Assembly (NCBI GenBank): GCA_002405755.1 | Contig: DHMK01000038.1 | Coordinates: 11,034-51,068, forward strand | Length of the DNA: 40,035 nucleotides | DNA from: Clostridiales bacterium UBA4644 | Lineage (GTDB): Bacteria; Bacillota; Clostridia; Oscillospirales; Butyricicoccaceae | Direction: 5' to 3' | Part shown: positions 23,438-31,809 of the stretch, in pieces | Layout: every line of letters begins with the position of its first letter | How positions within the stretch are numbered: position 1 is the stretch's first letter | Translations under genes and position numbers: made by a program | The notes under the pieces: generated by a model | The model's input: the letters and a program-made list of their open reading frames with translations, nothing else | Database searches by the model: none | Told to the model about the DNA's origin: nothing

Positions 23438-25378
23438 ATGCGTTCCAGAGAAGAGTTTCTCCCCGTCAGCCGGGAGGATATGCTGGCCCGGGGCTGGTAT
23501 TACTATGACTTTCTGCTGGTCACCGGCGACGCCTATGTAGACCATCCCTCCTTTGGGACGGCGGTGATCTCCCGGGTGCTGGAAAAGGAGGGCTTCCGGG
23601 TGGCGATCCTTTCCCAGCCGGACTGGCACGGCCCGGCGGATTTTCTCGCCATGGGCAAGCCCCGCTATGGCGTGCTCATCAATTCCGGCAACATCGATTC
23701 CATGGTGGCACACTATTCCGTGGCCAAGCGGCGGCGGCAAAAGGACGCCTATACCCCCGGCGGCGCACCGGGCCGCCGGCCCGACCGTGCGGTGATCGTC
23801 TATGCCAACCGGGCGCGGGAAGCCTTTCCCCAAACGCCCATCATCATCGGCGGCATCGAGGCCTCCCTGCGGCGCTTTGCCCATTACGATTATTGGGACG
23901 ACGCCGTGCGCCGCAGCATTCTGGAGGACAGCGGCGCAGATCTGCTTTCCTACGGCATGGGCGAGCGCTCCATGACGGCGTTGGCCCACGGTCTGCGGCA
24001 GGGAAAAAAGCCCTCGGAGCTGCACGACATCCGGGGCACCTGCTTTCTGGCCGCCGACCCCGGGGAATGTGCCTTTCCGGATCCGCTGCTCCTGCCCTCC
24101 TTCGAGCAGGTGCGGGACGACAAGCGGGCCTATGCCCGCGCGGCCTTTCTTCAGCAGAACGAAAACGATTTTGCCCGGGGCCGCGCCCTGCTCCAGCCCA
24201 CCGGCAGCCGCTGGCTCATCCAGAATCCGCCGGCCCTGCCCCTGGAGGGCCGGGAGCTGGACGCAGTGTTCGCCCTGCCCTACGCCCGGTATTACCATCC
24301 CGATTATGAGGCCCTGGGCGGCGTTGCCGCCATTGAGGAGGTGCGCTTTTCCATCATCCACAACCGGGGCTGCTTCGGCGCGTGCAATTTCTGCGCTCTG
24401 GCCCTGCACCAGGGCCGCTATGTTTCCGCCCGCAGCACCCAGTCCGTTCTGGAGGAGGCCCGGCAGATCATCGCCGACCCGGATTTCAAGGGCTATATCC
24501 ACGATGTGGGCGGCCCCACGGCCAACTTTGACCATCCCGCCTGCGCAAAGCAGAAGGAACACGGGGCCTGCCCCCAGCGGCAGTGTCTTTTCCCAACGCC
24601 CTGTCCCAACCTCAACGCCGACGAGAGCGGCTATCTGAACCTGCTGCGCCGGCTGCGGGCGCTGCCCGGGGTGAAAAAGGTGTTTATCCGCAGCGGCATC
24701 CGCTTTGACTATATGCTCCAGGACAAGACCGGCGATTTCTTCGCAGAGCTGGTGCGCTGGCATGTGAGCGGCCAGCTGAAGGTGGCCCCGGAGCACATCA
24801 GCCCCCGGGTGCTCCATTATATGGGCAAGCCCTTTGCCGACGTTTACGATCAGTTCTGCCGGAAGTATTACGCCCTTTCGGAAAAATACGGCAAAGAACA
24901 GTATCTGGTGCCCTATCTCATGTCGTCCCATCCCGGCTCCGGCCTGAAGGAGGCCATCGACCTGGCCTGCTACCTGCGGGAAAACCGGCTCAAACCGGAG
25001 CAGGTGCAGGATTTTTATCCCACGCCGGGGACGCTTTCCACCGCCATGTACTATACCGGTCTGGATCCCCGGGATATGACGCCGGTCTTCGTGGCCCGCT
25101 CCCCGGAGGACAAGGCCATGCAGCGGGCGCTGCTGCAGAGCGCCAACCCCCAGAATTTCGCGCTGGTGCGCAAGGCTCTGCGTCTGGCAGGCCGGGAGGA
25201 TCTGATCGGCACGGGCAAGCACTGTCTCGTGCCGCCGGAGCGGCCCTTCCGCCGCCCGGAAAAGCAGGCGTCTCCGCGCCGGACGGAGCGCAGGCCCGAG
25301 CGCAAGCCGGAGCACGCCTCCCAGCCGGGGAAGCCGGGCCGGGCAAGACCCGCGCCGCAGCAGAAGAAAAAACGCTGA
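23438..25378 (+). CDS. YgiQ family radical SAM protein
   Basis: A 646-residue member of the YgiQ/UPF0313 family. A long N-terminal region (FLPVSREDMLARGW, with SGNIDSMVAHYS) precedes the radical SAM core, whose cluster cysteines are C312, C316 and C319 in NRGCFGACNFCAL. The following DVGGPTANF, the extra cysteine-rich segment (CAKQKEHGACPQRQC) and FYPTPGTLSTAMYYTG are typical of the family. The last 50 residues are a basic, disordered Arg/Lys/Pro tail. The reaction is not known. ATG with ACGGAGG upstream, 27 bases after ftsK. It converges with the EamA gene. Confidence 0.93.
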   Translation: MRSREEFLPVSREDMLARGWYYYDFLLVTGDAYVDHPSFGTAVISRVLEKEGFRVAILSQPDWHGPADFLAMGKPRYGVLINSGNIDSMVAHYSVAKRRRQKDAYTPGGAPGRRPDRAVIVYANRAREAFPQTPIIIGGIEASLRRFAHYDYWDDAVRRSILEDSGADLLSYGMGERSMTALAHGLRQGKKPSELHDIRGTCFLAADPGECAFPDPLLLPSFEQVRDDKRAYARAAFLQQNENDFARGRALLQPTGSRWLIQNPPALPLEGRELDAVFALPYARYYHPDYEALGGVAAIEEVRFSIIHNRGCFGACNFCALALHQGRYVSARSTQSVLEEARQIIADPDFKGYIHDVGGPTANFDHPACAKQKEHGACPQRQCLFPTPCPNLNADESGYLNLLRRLRALPGVKKVFIRSGIRFDYMLQDKTGDFFAELVRWHVSGQLKVAPEHISPRVLHYMGKPFADVYDQFCRKYYALSEKYGKEQYLVPYLMSSHPGSGLKEAIDLACYLRENRLKPEQVQDFYPTPGTLSTAMYYTGLDPRDMTPVFVARSPEDKAMQRALLQSANPQNFALVRKALRLAGREDLIGTGKHCLVPPERPFRRPEKQASPRRTERRPERKPEHASQPGKPGRARPAPQQKKKR

Positions 25379-25407
25379 AAAAAGGCCCTCCGCCGCGGCG
25401 GAGAGCC
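25379..25407 (-). terminator. Terminator of the EamA transporter gene
   Basis: On the minus strand, a 12-bp stem (GGCTCTCCGCCG with CGGCGGAGGGCC, no internal loop required beyond the turn) is followed by TTTTT. The T run lies over the end of the YgiQ-family gene on the other strand. Confidence 0.8.
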
Positions 25408-25420
25408 AAAGAAGGGCTGT

Positions 25421-26347
25421 TTATACGCTTTTTTCCGGTTCCTGCGCCGGTTTTTTCTGCTTTTCCTGCAGGCGAATGGTCAAAACGCTGTGGACCACGA
25501 TGGTAGCCACCACCAGCACAGAGCCGATGATCGAAAGCTTCCCCATGGCCTCCCCCAGGAGCAAAAGCGCCAGCAGGGGGTTGAGCACCGGCTCGATCAT
25601 GGTGATAAAGCTGGCCTGCAGGGCCGGCGTGGTGGCGATGCCCTTGCTGAAGCAGATCCAGGAAAGCCCCAGCTGACAGGCGCCCATAAAGAGCATGGCC
25701 GCCCAGGACTGCCACGCCGGCACGGCGTCTGCCGCCGGATGCAGCAGCGCCTGATCAAAGAGCAGCGTGGGCAGCAGCAAAACATACAGCCCGTTGCCCA
25801 GAATGGCGGAATGCAGCGAATTGGCCCCGGGCAGGCGGCTGGTGAAAAAGATGCCCGCGTAAAACACGCCGGAGAGCAGCGCCAGCAGATTGCCCAGCAT
25901 GGGGTTCGTGCCGGGCAGCGCGCCGCCCCGGAGGGTATCGATCATGGACAGCACGATGCCGGAAAAGATCACCGCGCCCACGCAGCAGTCCAGCCTGGAG
26001 GGCTTCTGCTTCAAAACGATCAGCGACATCAGGATGATATACAGCGGCGCGGTGTTCTGCAGAACGATGGCCGAGCCTGCGGAGGTCATTTTGTTTGCGA
26101 TGGTGAAGAGCAGCGTCTCCCCCAGATAGCAGAAGGCCGTCAGCAGCACGGGCCTGGTGAGCCGGATGCGGAAGGTGCGGGTATAGAGGATCTGCACCAG
26201 CGCGGCGATCACGCCGCGAAGGGTGGCCACGGTCAGTGCGCTCCATGGGATGAACTTGGTGAGCACCCCCGCCGTGCTCCACAGCATGGCGGCGCACACC
26301 AGATAAACGGGGCCAAGATTGGGCTTTTTGCGTTCTACGGTCTCCAT
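25421..26347 (-). CDS. EamA/DMT family transporter
   Basis: A 308-residue membrane protein with ten hydrophobic segments in two EamA repeats. The first starts with YLVCAAMLWSTAGVLTKFIPW, the second with GNLLALLSGVFYAGIFF and ends with EPVLNPLLALLLLGE, the family-typical glutamate-proline helix. DMT proteins export or import metabolites such as amino acids, drugs or sugars; the cargo cannot be read from sequence. The ATG has GAGGTGA upstream on the minus strand. It is transcribed alone, divergent from the QueG-like gene. Confidence 0.9.
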   Translation of the reverse strand: METVERKKPNLGPVYLVCAAMLWSTAGVLTKFIPWSALTVATLRGVIAALVQILYTRTFRIRLTRPVLLTAFCYLGETLLFTIANKMTSAGSAIVLQNTAPLYIILMSLIVLKQKPSRLDCCVGAVIFSGIVLSMIDTLRGGALPGTNPMLGNLLALLSGVFYAGIFFTSRLPGANSLHSAILGNGLYVLLLPTLLFDQALLHPAADAVPAWQSWAAMLFMGACQLGLSWICFSKGIATTPALQASFITMIEPVLNPLLALLLLGEAMGKLSIIGSVLVVATIVVHSVLTIRLQEKQKKPAQEPEKSV

Positions 26348-26371
26348 AAAAAGATCACCTCACAAAATCGC

Positions 26372-26401
26372 AGTATAGCACATCTCCCGGGGCGAAAACA
26401 A
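26372..26401 (-). promoter_or_regulatory. Promoter for the EamA transporter gene
   Basis: On the minus strand, TTGTTT, an 18-nt spacer and TATACT preceded by TG (extended -10). It lies 25 bases before the start codon. Confidence 0.6.
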
Positions 26402-26439
26402 GCCCCCGGCCATCATTTTTGAAAAAAGGAGGAAGCGTC

Positions 26440-27321
26440 ATGGCTGAGCCCTTTGCCCCGCTGGGGGCGCTGCTGCGCTCCGCCGGAGCCTGCGCGGCGG
26501 GCTGTCTGGCGGCGGAGCCGCTGCTGGCGCAGCTGGAGCCGGAGCGGGCAGCGCAGGCCCTGGATCGGCTGCCCGGGCTAAGGAGCCTGCTGTGCGCCGC
26601 CTTTCCCTATGCCACAGGCCGGGAGCCGGAGGGCCTTTTCTCCCGCTATGCCCGGGGGGAGGATTACCACGCCGTCCTGCGGCGGCGGCTGGAGCCGGTG
26701 CGGGAGACGCTGGAGCGGGCCTTTCCGGGAAAATGCTTTCTCTATTATGCCGACGTCTCTCCCTTTCCGGAGGTCCGGGCGGCAGCGCTGGCCGGGCTGG
26801 GAAGGCTGGGGCAAAACGGCCTTTTGATCACGGACGCGGCGGGCAGCTATGTCTTTCTGGCCTTTCTGGCCACAGACCTTGCCGTCTGTCCCACCGGCGG
26901 AGCCCTTCGCTTTTGCCGGGGCTGCGGCGAATGCCTGCGGCAATGTCCTGCCGGCGCGCTCACCGGCGGCGGGACCGTCCTTGCGGACCGTTGTCTTTCC
27001 GCCGTTACCCAGCGGCGCGGCCCGCTGACGGAGGAGGAGCAGCGTCTGGTGCGGCGATGCCGGGCGCTTTGGGGCTGCGACCGGTGCCAGCAGTGCTGCC
27101 CGGAAAACGCAGCGGCCTCCGCCGCGCCCCTGCCGGAGCTTTTGCCCCGGGTCCCCATGCCGGCGCCGGAGGATCTGACCCTCTCCGACCGGGCCTTCCG
27201 GCGGAAATATGCCGGGCGGGCCTTTGTCTGGCGTGGGGTGGCGCCCCTGCGGCGCAACGCGGCCCTGCTGGGTCTTTTGCCAAAGGAAGAGGCTCAGAAA
27301 GAACGAAGGAAGGAACGGTGA
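26440..27321 (+). CDS. QueG-like (epoxyqueuosine reductase-like) iron-sulfur protein, short form
   Basis: A 293-residue protein. The N-terminal DUF1730-like part has LCAAFPYATG and SRYARGEDYH, followed by LGRLGQNGLLI. The double-cluster ferredoxin domain carries C159/C162/C165/C169 (CRGCGECLRQC) and a second set from C213 (CDRCQQCCPEN). In QueG this fold holds cobalamin and reduces epoxyqueuosine in tRNA. This copy is about 90 residues shorter than QueG proteins such as that of E. coli and lacks the C-terminal helical repeat region, so the tRNA role is uncertain. The ATG at 26440 has AAGGAGG seven bases upstream; an upstream in-frame ATG overlaps that site. The asparaginase gene follows within 10 bases. 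Confidence 0.82.
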   Translation: MAEPFAPLGALLRSAGACAAGCLAAEPLLAQLEPERAAQALDRLPGLRSLLCAAFPYATGREPEGLFSRYARGEDYHAVLRRRLEPVRETLERAFPGKCFLYYADVSPFPEVRAAALAGLGRLGQNGLLITDAAGSYVFLAFLATDLAVCPTGGALRFCRGCGECLRQCPAGALTGGGTVLADRCLSAVTQRRGPLTEEEQRLVRRCRALWGCDRCQQCCPENAAASAAPLPELLPRVPMPAPEDLTLSDRAFRRKYAGRAFVWRGVAPLRRNAALLGLLPKEEAQKERRKER

Positions 27322-27328
27322 CTCAACC

Positions 27329-28333
27329 ATGCGGGAAAAGAAGCTTTTAGTCCTGGCCACCGGCGGCACCATCGCCTCGGAGCCGGGGGAAAACGGGCTG
27401 CAGCCGGAGCTGTCTGCCGCGGAACTGGTGCGGCAGAGCCTGCACAATGTGCCCGGCTGCACCATCCACTGTCGGGATATCCTTTCGCTGGATTCCTCCA
27501 ACATCCAGCCGGAGGAATGGCAGCTGATCGCCCGGCAGACGGCGGAGGCCTGCCGGGATCACGATGGCATCATCATCACCCACGGCACCGACACCATGGC
27601 CTACACGGCCTCTGCCCTGACCTATATGCTGCGCGGCGTGCCCATCCCCGTGGTGCTGACGGGGAGCCAGCTGCCGCTGGTGCATCCCCTGTCCGACGCG
27701 CCGGACAACCTGCGCTGCGCCGCCGCCATGGCCGCCAGCGGCATTCCCGGCGTATTTCTGGCCTTCGACCGAAAGGTCATGCTGGGCTGTCGGGGCGTGA
27801 AGGTGCGGACCTCCGGCTTCGACGCCTTTGAAAGCATCAATTATCCCCCCGTGGCCCGGGTCACGGGAGCTGGGCTGGAGCTGCACCGGGAGCTGATCCC
27901 GGCGCAGACGGAGGATTTCCGTCTGGAGGACGGTCTCTGTACCCAGGTCTTCCTGCTGAAGCTGACCCCTGGGCTGGATCCCGGCATTTTCGACCTGCTG
28001 CTGCAGAGCAATTACCGGGGCGTGCTCATCGAGGCCTTCGGCGCAGGCGGGCTGCACTATGTGCATCGGGATCTTTACGAAAAGCTGCAGGAGCTGCGGC
28101 GGCATGAGATCCCCGTGGTGGTGGCCAGCCAGTGCCTTTATGAGCGGTCGGATCTTTCCACCTACGAGGTGGGCAAGCTGGCGCTGGAAAAGGGCGTGAT
28201 CTCCGCCCAGGACATGACCTCCGAGGCCGCCTTTACCAAGCTGATGTGGACGCTGGCCCGGACCCGCGGCGTGGAAAGCGTCCGAAGCTGGTTTGAACGG
28301 AGTCTGGCGGGGGAGATCGCCGTCAGGAGCTGA
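27329..28333 (+). CDS. ansA: L-asparaginase, type I (cytoplasmic)
   Basis: A 334-residue enzyme hydrolysing L-asparagine to aspartate and ammonia. The nucleophile loop ATGGTIASEP is at the N-terminus and the second active-site motif, THGTDTMAYTAS, near residue 88, both complete. GSQLPLVHPLSDAPDNL is typical of type I/AnsA proteins. It lacks a signal peptide, which supports a cytoplasmic form. The ATG at 27329 is preceded by a rather distant AAGGAACGGTGA. The next gene starts one base after the stop (TGATATG) and is translationally coupled. Confidence 0.92.
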   Translation: MREKKLLVLATGGTIASEPGENGLQPELSAAELVRQSLHNVPGCTIHCRDILSLDSSNIQPEEWQLIARQTAEACRDHDGIIITHGTDTMAYTASALTYMLRGVPIPVVLTGSQLPLVHPLSDAPDNLRCAAAMAASGIPGVFLAFDRKVMLGCRGVKVRTSGFDAFESINYPPVARVTGAGLELHRELIPAQTEDFRLEDGLCTQVFLLKLTPGLDPGIFDLLLQSNYRGVLIEAFGAGGLHYVHRDLYEKLQELRRHEIPVVVASQCLYERSDLSTYEVGKLALEKGVISAQDMTSEAAFTKLMWTLARTRGVESVRSWFERSLAGEIAVRS

Positions 28334-28334
28334 T

Positions 28335-28970
28335 ATGGATTGGGAACGGCTTTATTTTGTCAACGGCACCGCCTACGCAGGCAAATCCACCCTGGTCAAG
28401 CGTCTGGCGGAGACCTTCGGCGGCATCGCCTGCCAGGAAAACTACCACGACGCGCTGCTGCCCGGGCTGGATCCGGCGGAATACCCCTGCCTGACCTGGA
28501 GCCGGGACCTGCAGGACTGGCGGGCGTTTATCCGGCGGACGCCGGAGGAATATGAGCGCTGGATCGACGGGGTAACGCTGGAATGCGCCCGGCTGGAGCT
28601 GCAGCTGCTGGAGCCCCTCTCCCGGCAGGAAAGGCCCGTTTTTGTAGACACCAACATCCCCCCTTCGCTGCTGCGGCAGCAGACGGACAAGGGGCATATG
28701 CTCATTCTGCTGGCGGAGCCGGGCGTTTCGGTGACGCGGTTTTTCCAGCGGCCCGACCGGGAAAAGCAGTTTCTTTACCGGCTTTTGCAGGCGGAGCCGG
28801 ATCCTGCGGCCGCCATGGAAAGCTTCCGCCAGTGTCTCGCCCGGATCAATTCCCCCGCCCGCTATGAGGCCTTTCTGCGCTGCGGCTACCCTGTTTTGCT
28901 GCGGGACGATGCCCGCACGCCGGAGCAGACCGCGGCGCTGGCGGCGATGGTCTTCGGTCTGACCCGATAG
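28335..28970 (+). CDS. P-loop kinase-like protein of unknown substrate
   Basis: A 211-residue protein starting with a Walker A motif, NGTAYAGKSTL (residues 9-19), in the form used by small-molecule kinases of the AAA_33/zeta-toxin-like group. No second ATPase motif set is obvious. ENYHD and a central VFVDTNIPPSLL stretch could supply the base and the Walker B-like acid. The C-terminal part is helical. AGGAG lies inside the asparaginase 3' end, spaced six bases before the ATG. It may phosphorylate a small molecule, but neither substrate nor link to asparaginase can be told. Confidence 0.8.
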   Translation: MDWERLYFVNGTAYAGKSTLVKRLAETFGGIACQENYHDALLPGLDPAEYPCLTWSRDLQDWRAFIRRTPEEYERWIDGVTLECARLELQLLEPLSRQERPVFVDTNIPPSLLRQQTDKGHMLILLAEPGVSVTRFFQRPDREKQFLYRLLQAEPDPAAAMESFRQCLARINSPARYEAFLRCGYPVLLRDDARTPEQTAALAAMVFGLTR

Positions 28971-28995
28971 CCGGGCCTGTTTTTTCCATAACAAT

Positions 28996-29048
28996 GCTCC
29001 CTCCGGAGAAGACGGCGCTCTGCCGCGCTTCCCGAAGGGAGCTTTTTT
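28996..29048 (+). terminator. Terminator after the P-loop kinase gene
   Basis: GCTCCCT (28996-29002) pairs with AGGGAGC (29036-29042) around a long, internally structured loop; a T6 tail follows. It ends just before the 3' end of the convergent HAD gene. Confidence 0.8.
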
Positions 29049-29052
29049 GCGT

Positions 29053-29703
29053 TTATCCCAGCAGCAGCGCCGCCAATTCATCCACCGACGCCGCGATATA
29101 GCGGGGCGACGAGGCCTCCGCCTCCGCCCGGCTGCCATAGCCGTAGAGCACCAGCGCGCAGGCCAGGCCGCAGGCCGCAGCGCCCTGTGCGTCGTGAGAC
29201 CGGTCGCCGATCATCAGGCACTGCTCCTGCGGCGGCGAGTCCAGCCGGGTCATGGCCGTCTGCAAAACGCCCTGCTTGGTCATGGGCTCATCGTTCAGAT
29301 CAATGCCCGAGACCGTTTCAAAATACTGCCGCAGGTCAAAATGCTCCAGAATACGCTCCGCATAGACCGTAGGCTTGCCGGTGGCCACCGCCATTCTGGC
29401 CCCCGCCTGCCGCAGTCTGCGCAGCAGGTCCGGAATGCCGGGATAGACCTGATTTTCCAGCAGTCCCCGGGTGGAAAACCGCTCCCGGTAATATTCCAGC
29501 AGCCGCCGGGCCTCCGCCTCGTCCACTCCAAGCTGCTCCCGGAAGGAAAGCAGCAGCGGCGGCCCGATCCAGGAATAATAATCCTCCAGCGGCCCCACCG
29601 GATAACCGCCCTTTTCCAGGGCATACTGAACGCTGCCGCAGATGCCCCGGGCCGGATCGGTGAGGGTACCGTCCAGATCGAAAAACAGATACGGACAGAG
29701 CAT
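29053..29703 (-). CDS. HAD-family phosphatase (Gph/phosphoglycolate phosphatase-like)
   Basis: A 216-residue HAD hydrolase with motif I FDLDGTLTD (D9, D11), motif II region VATGKP, and motif IV GDRSHDAQGA; the cap is inserted after motif I (class C1). The family includes phosphoglycolate phosphatase and 5'-nucleotidases. As the last gene of a purine uptake operon (six bases after the permease stop, with its ribosome site inside that gene), a nucleotide monophosphate phosphatase role is attractive but is an inference. The ATG has AGGAGCGG upstream. Confidence 0.88.
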   Translation of the reverse strand: MLCPYLFFDLDGTLTDPARGICGSVQYALEKGGYPVGPLEDYYSWIGPPLLLSFREQLGVDEAEARRLLEYYRERFSTRGLLENQVYPGIPDLLRRLRQAGARMAVATGKPTVYAERILEHFDLRQYFETVSGIDLNDEPMTKQGVLQTAMTRLDSPPQEQCLMIGDRSHDAQGAAACGLACALVLYGYGSRAEAEASSPRYIAASVDELAALLLG

Positions 29704-29709
29704 GGCGGC

Positions 29710-30696
29710 TTACCGCTCCTCCCGGAAATAAGAAAGGCCCAGCGCCGCCGGCGGCTGATTTTCCCGCTTGTTGCGCATGCTGGTGATGATCAGCACGATC
29801 AGCGTCACCACATAGGGCAGCATCTTGTAAAGCTCCTTCACCGCCAGATTGCCGGAGGGCAGGAACAGATAGAGAATATACAGTCCGCCGAACAGAATGG
29901 AGGCCGGGACGCTGATATTGGGCCGCCAGATGGTGAAGATCACCAGCGCGATGGCCAGCCAGCCCCGGTCGCCGAAGGCGTCGTTGGACCAGACGCCGCA
30001 GGCATAGTCCATCACGTAATACAGTCCGCCCAGGCCGGCGATCATGCTGCCGATGCAGGTGGCCTTGTATTTATACCGGGCCACGTCGATGCCCGCCGCG
30101 TCGGCGGTGGCGGGGCTTTCGCCCACGGCGCGGAGATACAGGCCCGTGCGGGTCTTTTTCAAAACATACGCGGCAAGGAAGGCCAAAATCACCGCCGCAT
30201 AGGCCAGAAAGCCATAGGAAAGAAAGATCTTTCCGAACCAGCCCAGCTTGTCGGCAAAGGGCAGCGACCGGCTGAAATAGGCGCTGGTGCGGGAAAGGGC
30301 GATGGAGGGGACCTCCGCCCCGGTGATCTTGATCAGGGAGCCGCCGAAGAAATTGCCGAAGCCCACGCCGAAGGTGGTCAGCGCCAGACCGGTGACATTC
30401 TGGTTGGCCCGCAGGGTAACGGTGAGCAGGCAGTAGATCAGGCCCATGAGCAGCGAGCCCAGCAGGCTCGCCAGCAAGGGAATGGCCACGGCCAGCAGGC
30501 CGTTCATGCTCTGCCCCGCCGCCTGCTCATAAAGAAACGCGCCGATGACGCCGCTGATGCCGCCCACATACATGACGCCGGGGATGCCCAGGTTCAGGTT
30601 GCCGGCCTTTTCCGTCAGCGTTTCGCCGATGCTGCCGTAAAGCAGCGGGATCCCCTGCACCACGGCCCGGGGGATGAAGGAAACAAAATCAAACAT
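29710..30696 (-). CDS. BMP-type ABC transporter permease 2 (NupQ-like)
   Basis: A 328-residue inner-membrane subunit with about nine helices of the BPD_transp_2 fold. The motif GSIGETLTEKAGNLNLGIPGVMYVGG near the N-terminus is typical of guanosine/purine nucleoside permeases of the NupPQ/YufPQ type, and the coupling loop is LRAVGESPATADAAGIDVARYK. It forms a heterodimer with the preceding permease. The ATG has AAAGGAGG upstream. It starts three bases after the upstream permease stop. Confidence 0.92.
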   Translation of the reverse strand: MFDFVSFIPRAVVQGIPLLYGSIGETLTEKAGNLNLGIPGVMYVGGISGVIGAFLYEQAAGQSMNGLLAVAIPLLASLLGSLLMGLIYCLLTVTLRANQNVTGLALTTFGVGFGNFFGGSLIKITGAEVPSIALSRTSAYFSRSLPFADKLGWFGKIFLSYGFLAYAAVILAFLAAYVLKKTRTGLYLRAVGESPATADAAGIDVARYKYKATCIGSMIAGLGGLYYVMDYACGVWSNDAFGDRGWLAIALVIFTIWRPNISVPASILFGGLYILYLFLPSGNLAVKELYKMLPYVVTLIVLIITSMRNKRENQPPAALGLSYFREER

Positions 30697-30699
30697 CCG

Positions 30700-31809
30700 T
30701 CAGTCCTCCTTTTTACCGTTTTTCCGGAAGTTCAGCTGATAGGTGATGAAAAACTCGCTTCCGATGATGAAGAACAGGATGATCCCCGTGAGGATATCCG
30801 AGAAGGAATGGTTCAGGCCAAAGGCCGTGGAGATCTCTCCTGCACCCCGCTCCAGAAAGACCAGCAGGAAGCTGGTGAAGATCATGACCACGGGGTTGAA
30901 CTTCGCCATCCAGGAGACCATGACCGCCGTAAAGCCCCGGCCGCCGCCGATGGTGGTGGTGATGGTGTGGTCCGTTCCGCTCACCAGCAGCAGGCCGGCG
31001 ATGCCGCACAAAGCGCCGGAGAGCAGCATGGTCCGGATGATGACCCGGCTCACGGGGATGCCCACATAGCGGGCGGTGCGCTCGCTCTCGCCCACCACGG
31101 AGATCTCATAGCCGTGCTTGCTGTAGTTCAGATAGATATAGACCAGCCCGGTGAGGATGGCCACCACCAGAATGTTCAGCAGATATTTCTGCCCGAAGAG
31201 CCAGGGCAGCCAGCCGGCCTCGGTGCTCTGATTGATGATGCCGATCTGTCCGGCGCCCTTGGGCACCTCCCAGACGATGACGAAGAAGGCCACCAGCTGG
31301 GTCGCCACATAGTTCATCATCAGGGTAAACAGCGTCTCATTGGTGTTCCACTTGGCCTTGAAGATGGCGGGGATCACGCCCCAGATGCCGCCGGCCGCCG
31401 CCGCCGCGATCACCATCAGCAGGATCAGCAGCCCGTTGGGCAGCTTGTCGCCCAGGCAGATCATGCAGGCCGCCGTAGCCAGACCGCCCATCAGCAGCTG
31501 ACCCTCGCCGCCCACGTTCCAGAAGCGCATCCGGAAGGCCGGCGTCACCGCCAGCGAGACGCACAGCAGAATGGCGATGTTCTGCAGCAGCACCCAGATC
31601 TTCCGGGGGGTGCCGAAGGCGCCGCGGAAGATGGTGGCATAGACCTGCAGGGGATCTTCACCGGTGAGCAGCGTGGTGACCACGGCGCAGACCACCAGCG
31701 CCAGCACGATGGCGGCGGCACGGATGGCCCAGGCCTGATACCAGGGCAGGCTCTTGCGTTTGACGATATGAAACAGCGGCGTGCGCTGCTTGCCTTTTTT
31801 CTCAGTCAT
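30700..31809 (-). CDS. BMP-type ABC transporter permease 1 (NupP-like)
   Basis: A 369-residue permease of the same BPD_transp_2 family with eight to ten helices. Landmarks are FRGAFGTPRKIWVLLQNIAILLC, FWNVGGEGQLLMGG and the coupling loop VVGESERTARYVGIPVSRV. It overlaps the ATPase gene by eight bases at its start, so both are translationally coupled. It pairs with the downstream permease to form the pore for a purine nucleoside or base. Confidence 0.92.
   Translation of the reverse strand: MTEKKGKQRTPLFHIVKRKSLPWYQAWAIRAAAIVLALVVCAVVTTLLTGEDPLQVYATIFRGAFGTPRKIWVLLQNIAILLCVSLAVTPAFRMRFWNVGGEGQLLMGGLATAACMICLGDKLPNGLLILLMVIAAAAAGGIWGVIPAIFKAKWNTNETLFTLMMNYVATQLVAFFVIVWEVPKGAGQIGIINQSTEAGWLPWLFGQKYLLNILVVAILTGLVYIYLNYSKHGYEISVVGESERTARYVGIPVSRVIIRTMLLSGALCGIAGLLLVSGTDHTITTTIGGGRGFTAVMVSWMAKFNPVVMIFTSFLLVFLERGAGEISTAFGLNHSFSDILTGIILFFIIGSEFFITYQLNFRKNGKKED

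Noticed and set aside
20042..25315. A very long open frame on the minus strand opposite uppP, ftsK and the YgiQ-family gene
   Set aside because: It mirrors well-identified genes on the other strand, is full of low-complexity Arg/Gly/His/Gln runs typical of antisense frames in GC-rich DNA, and has no ribosome site.
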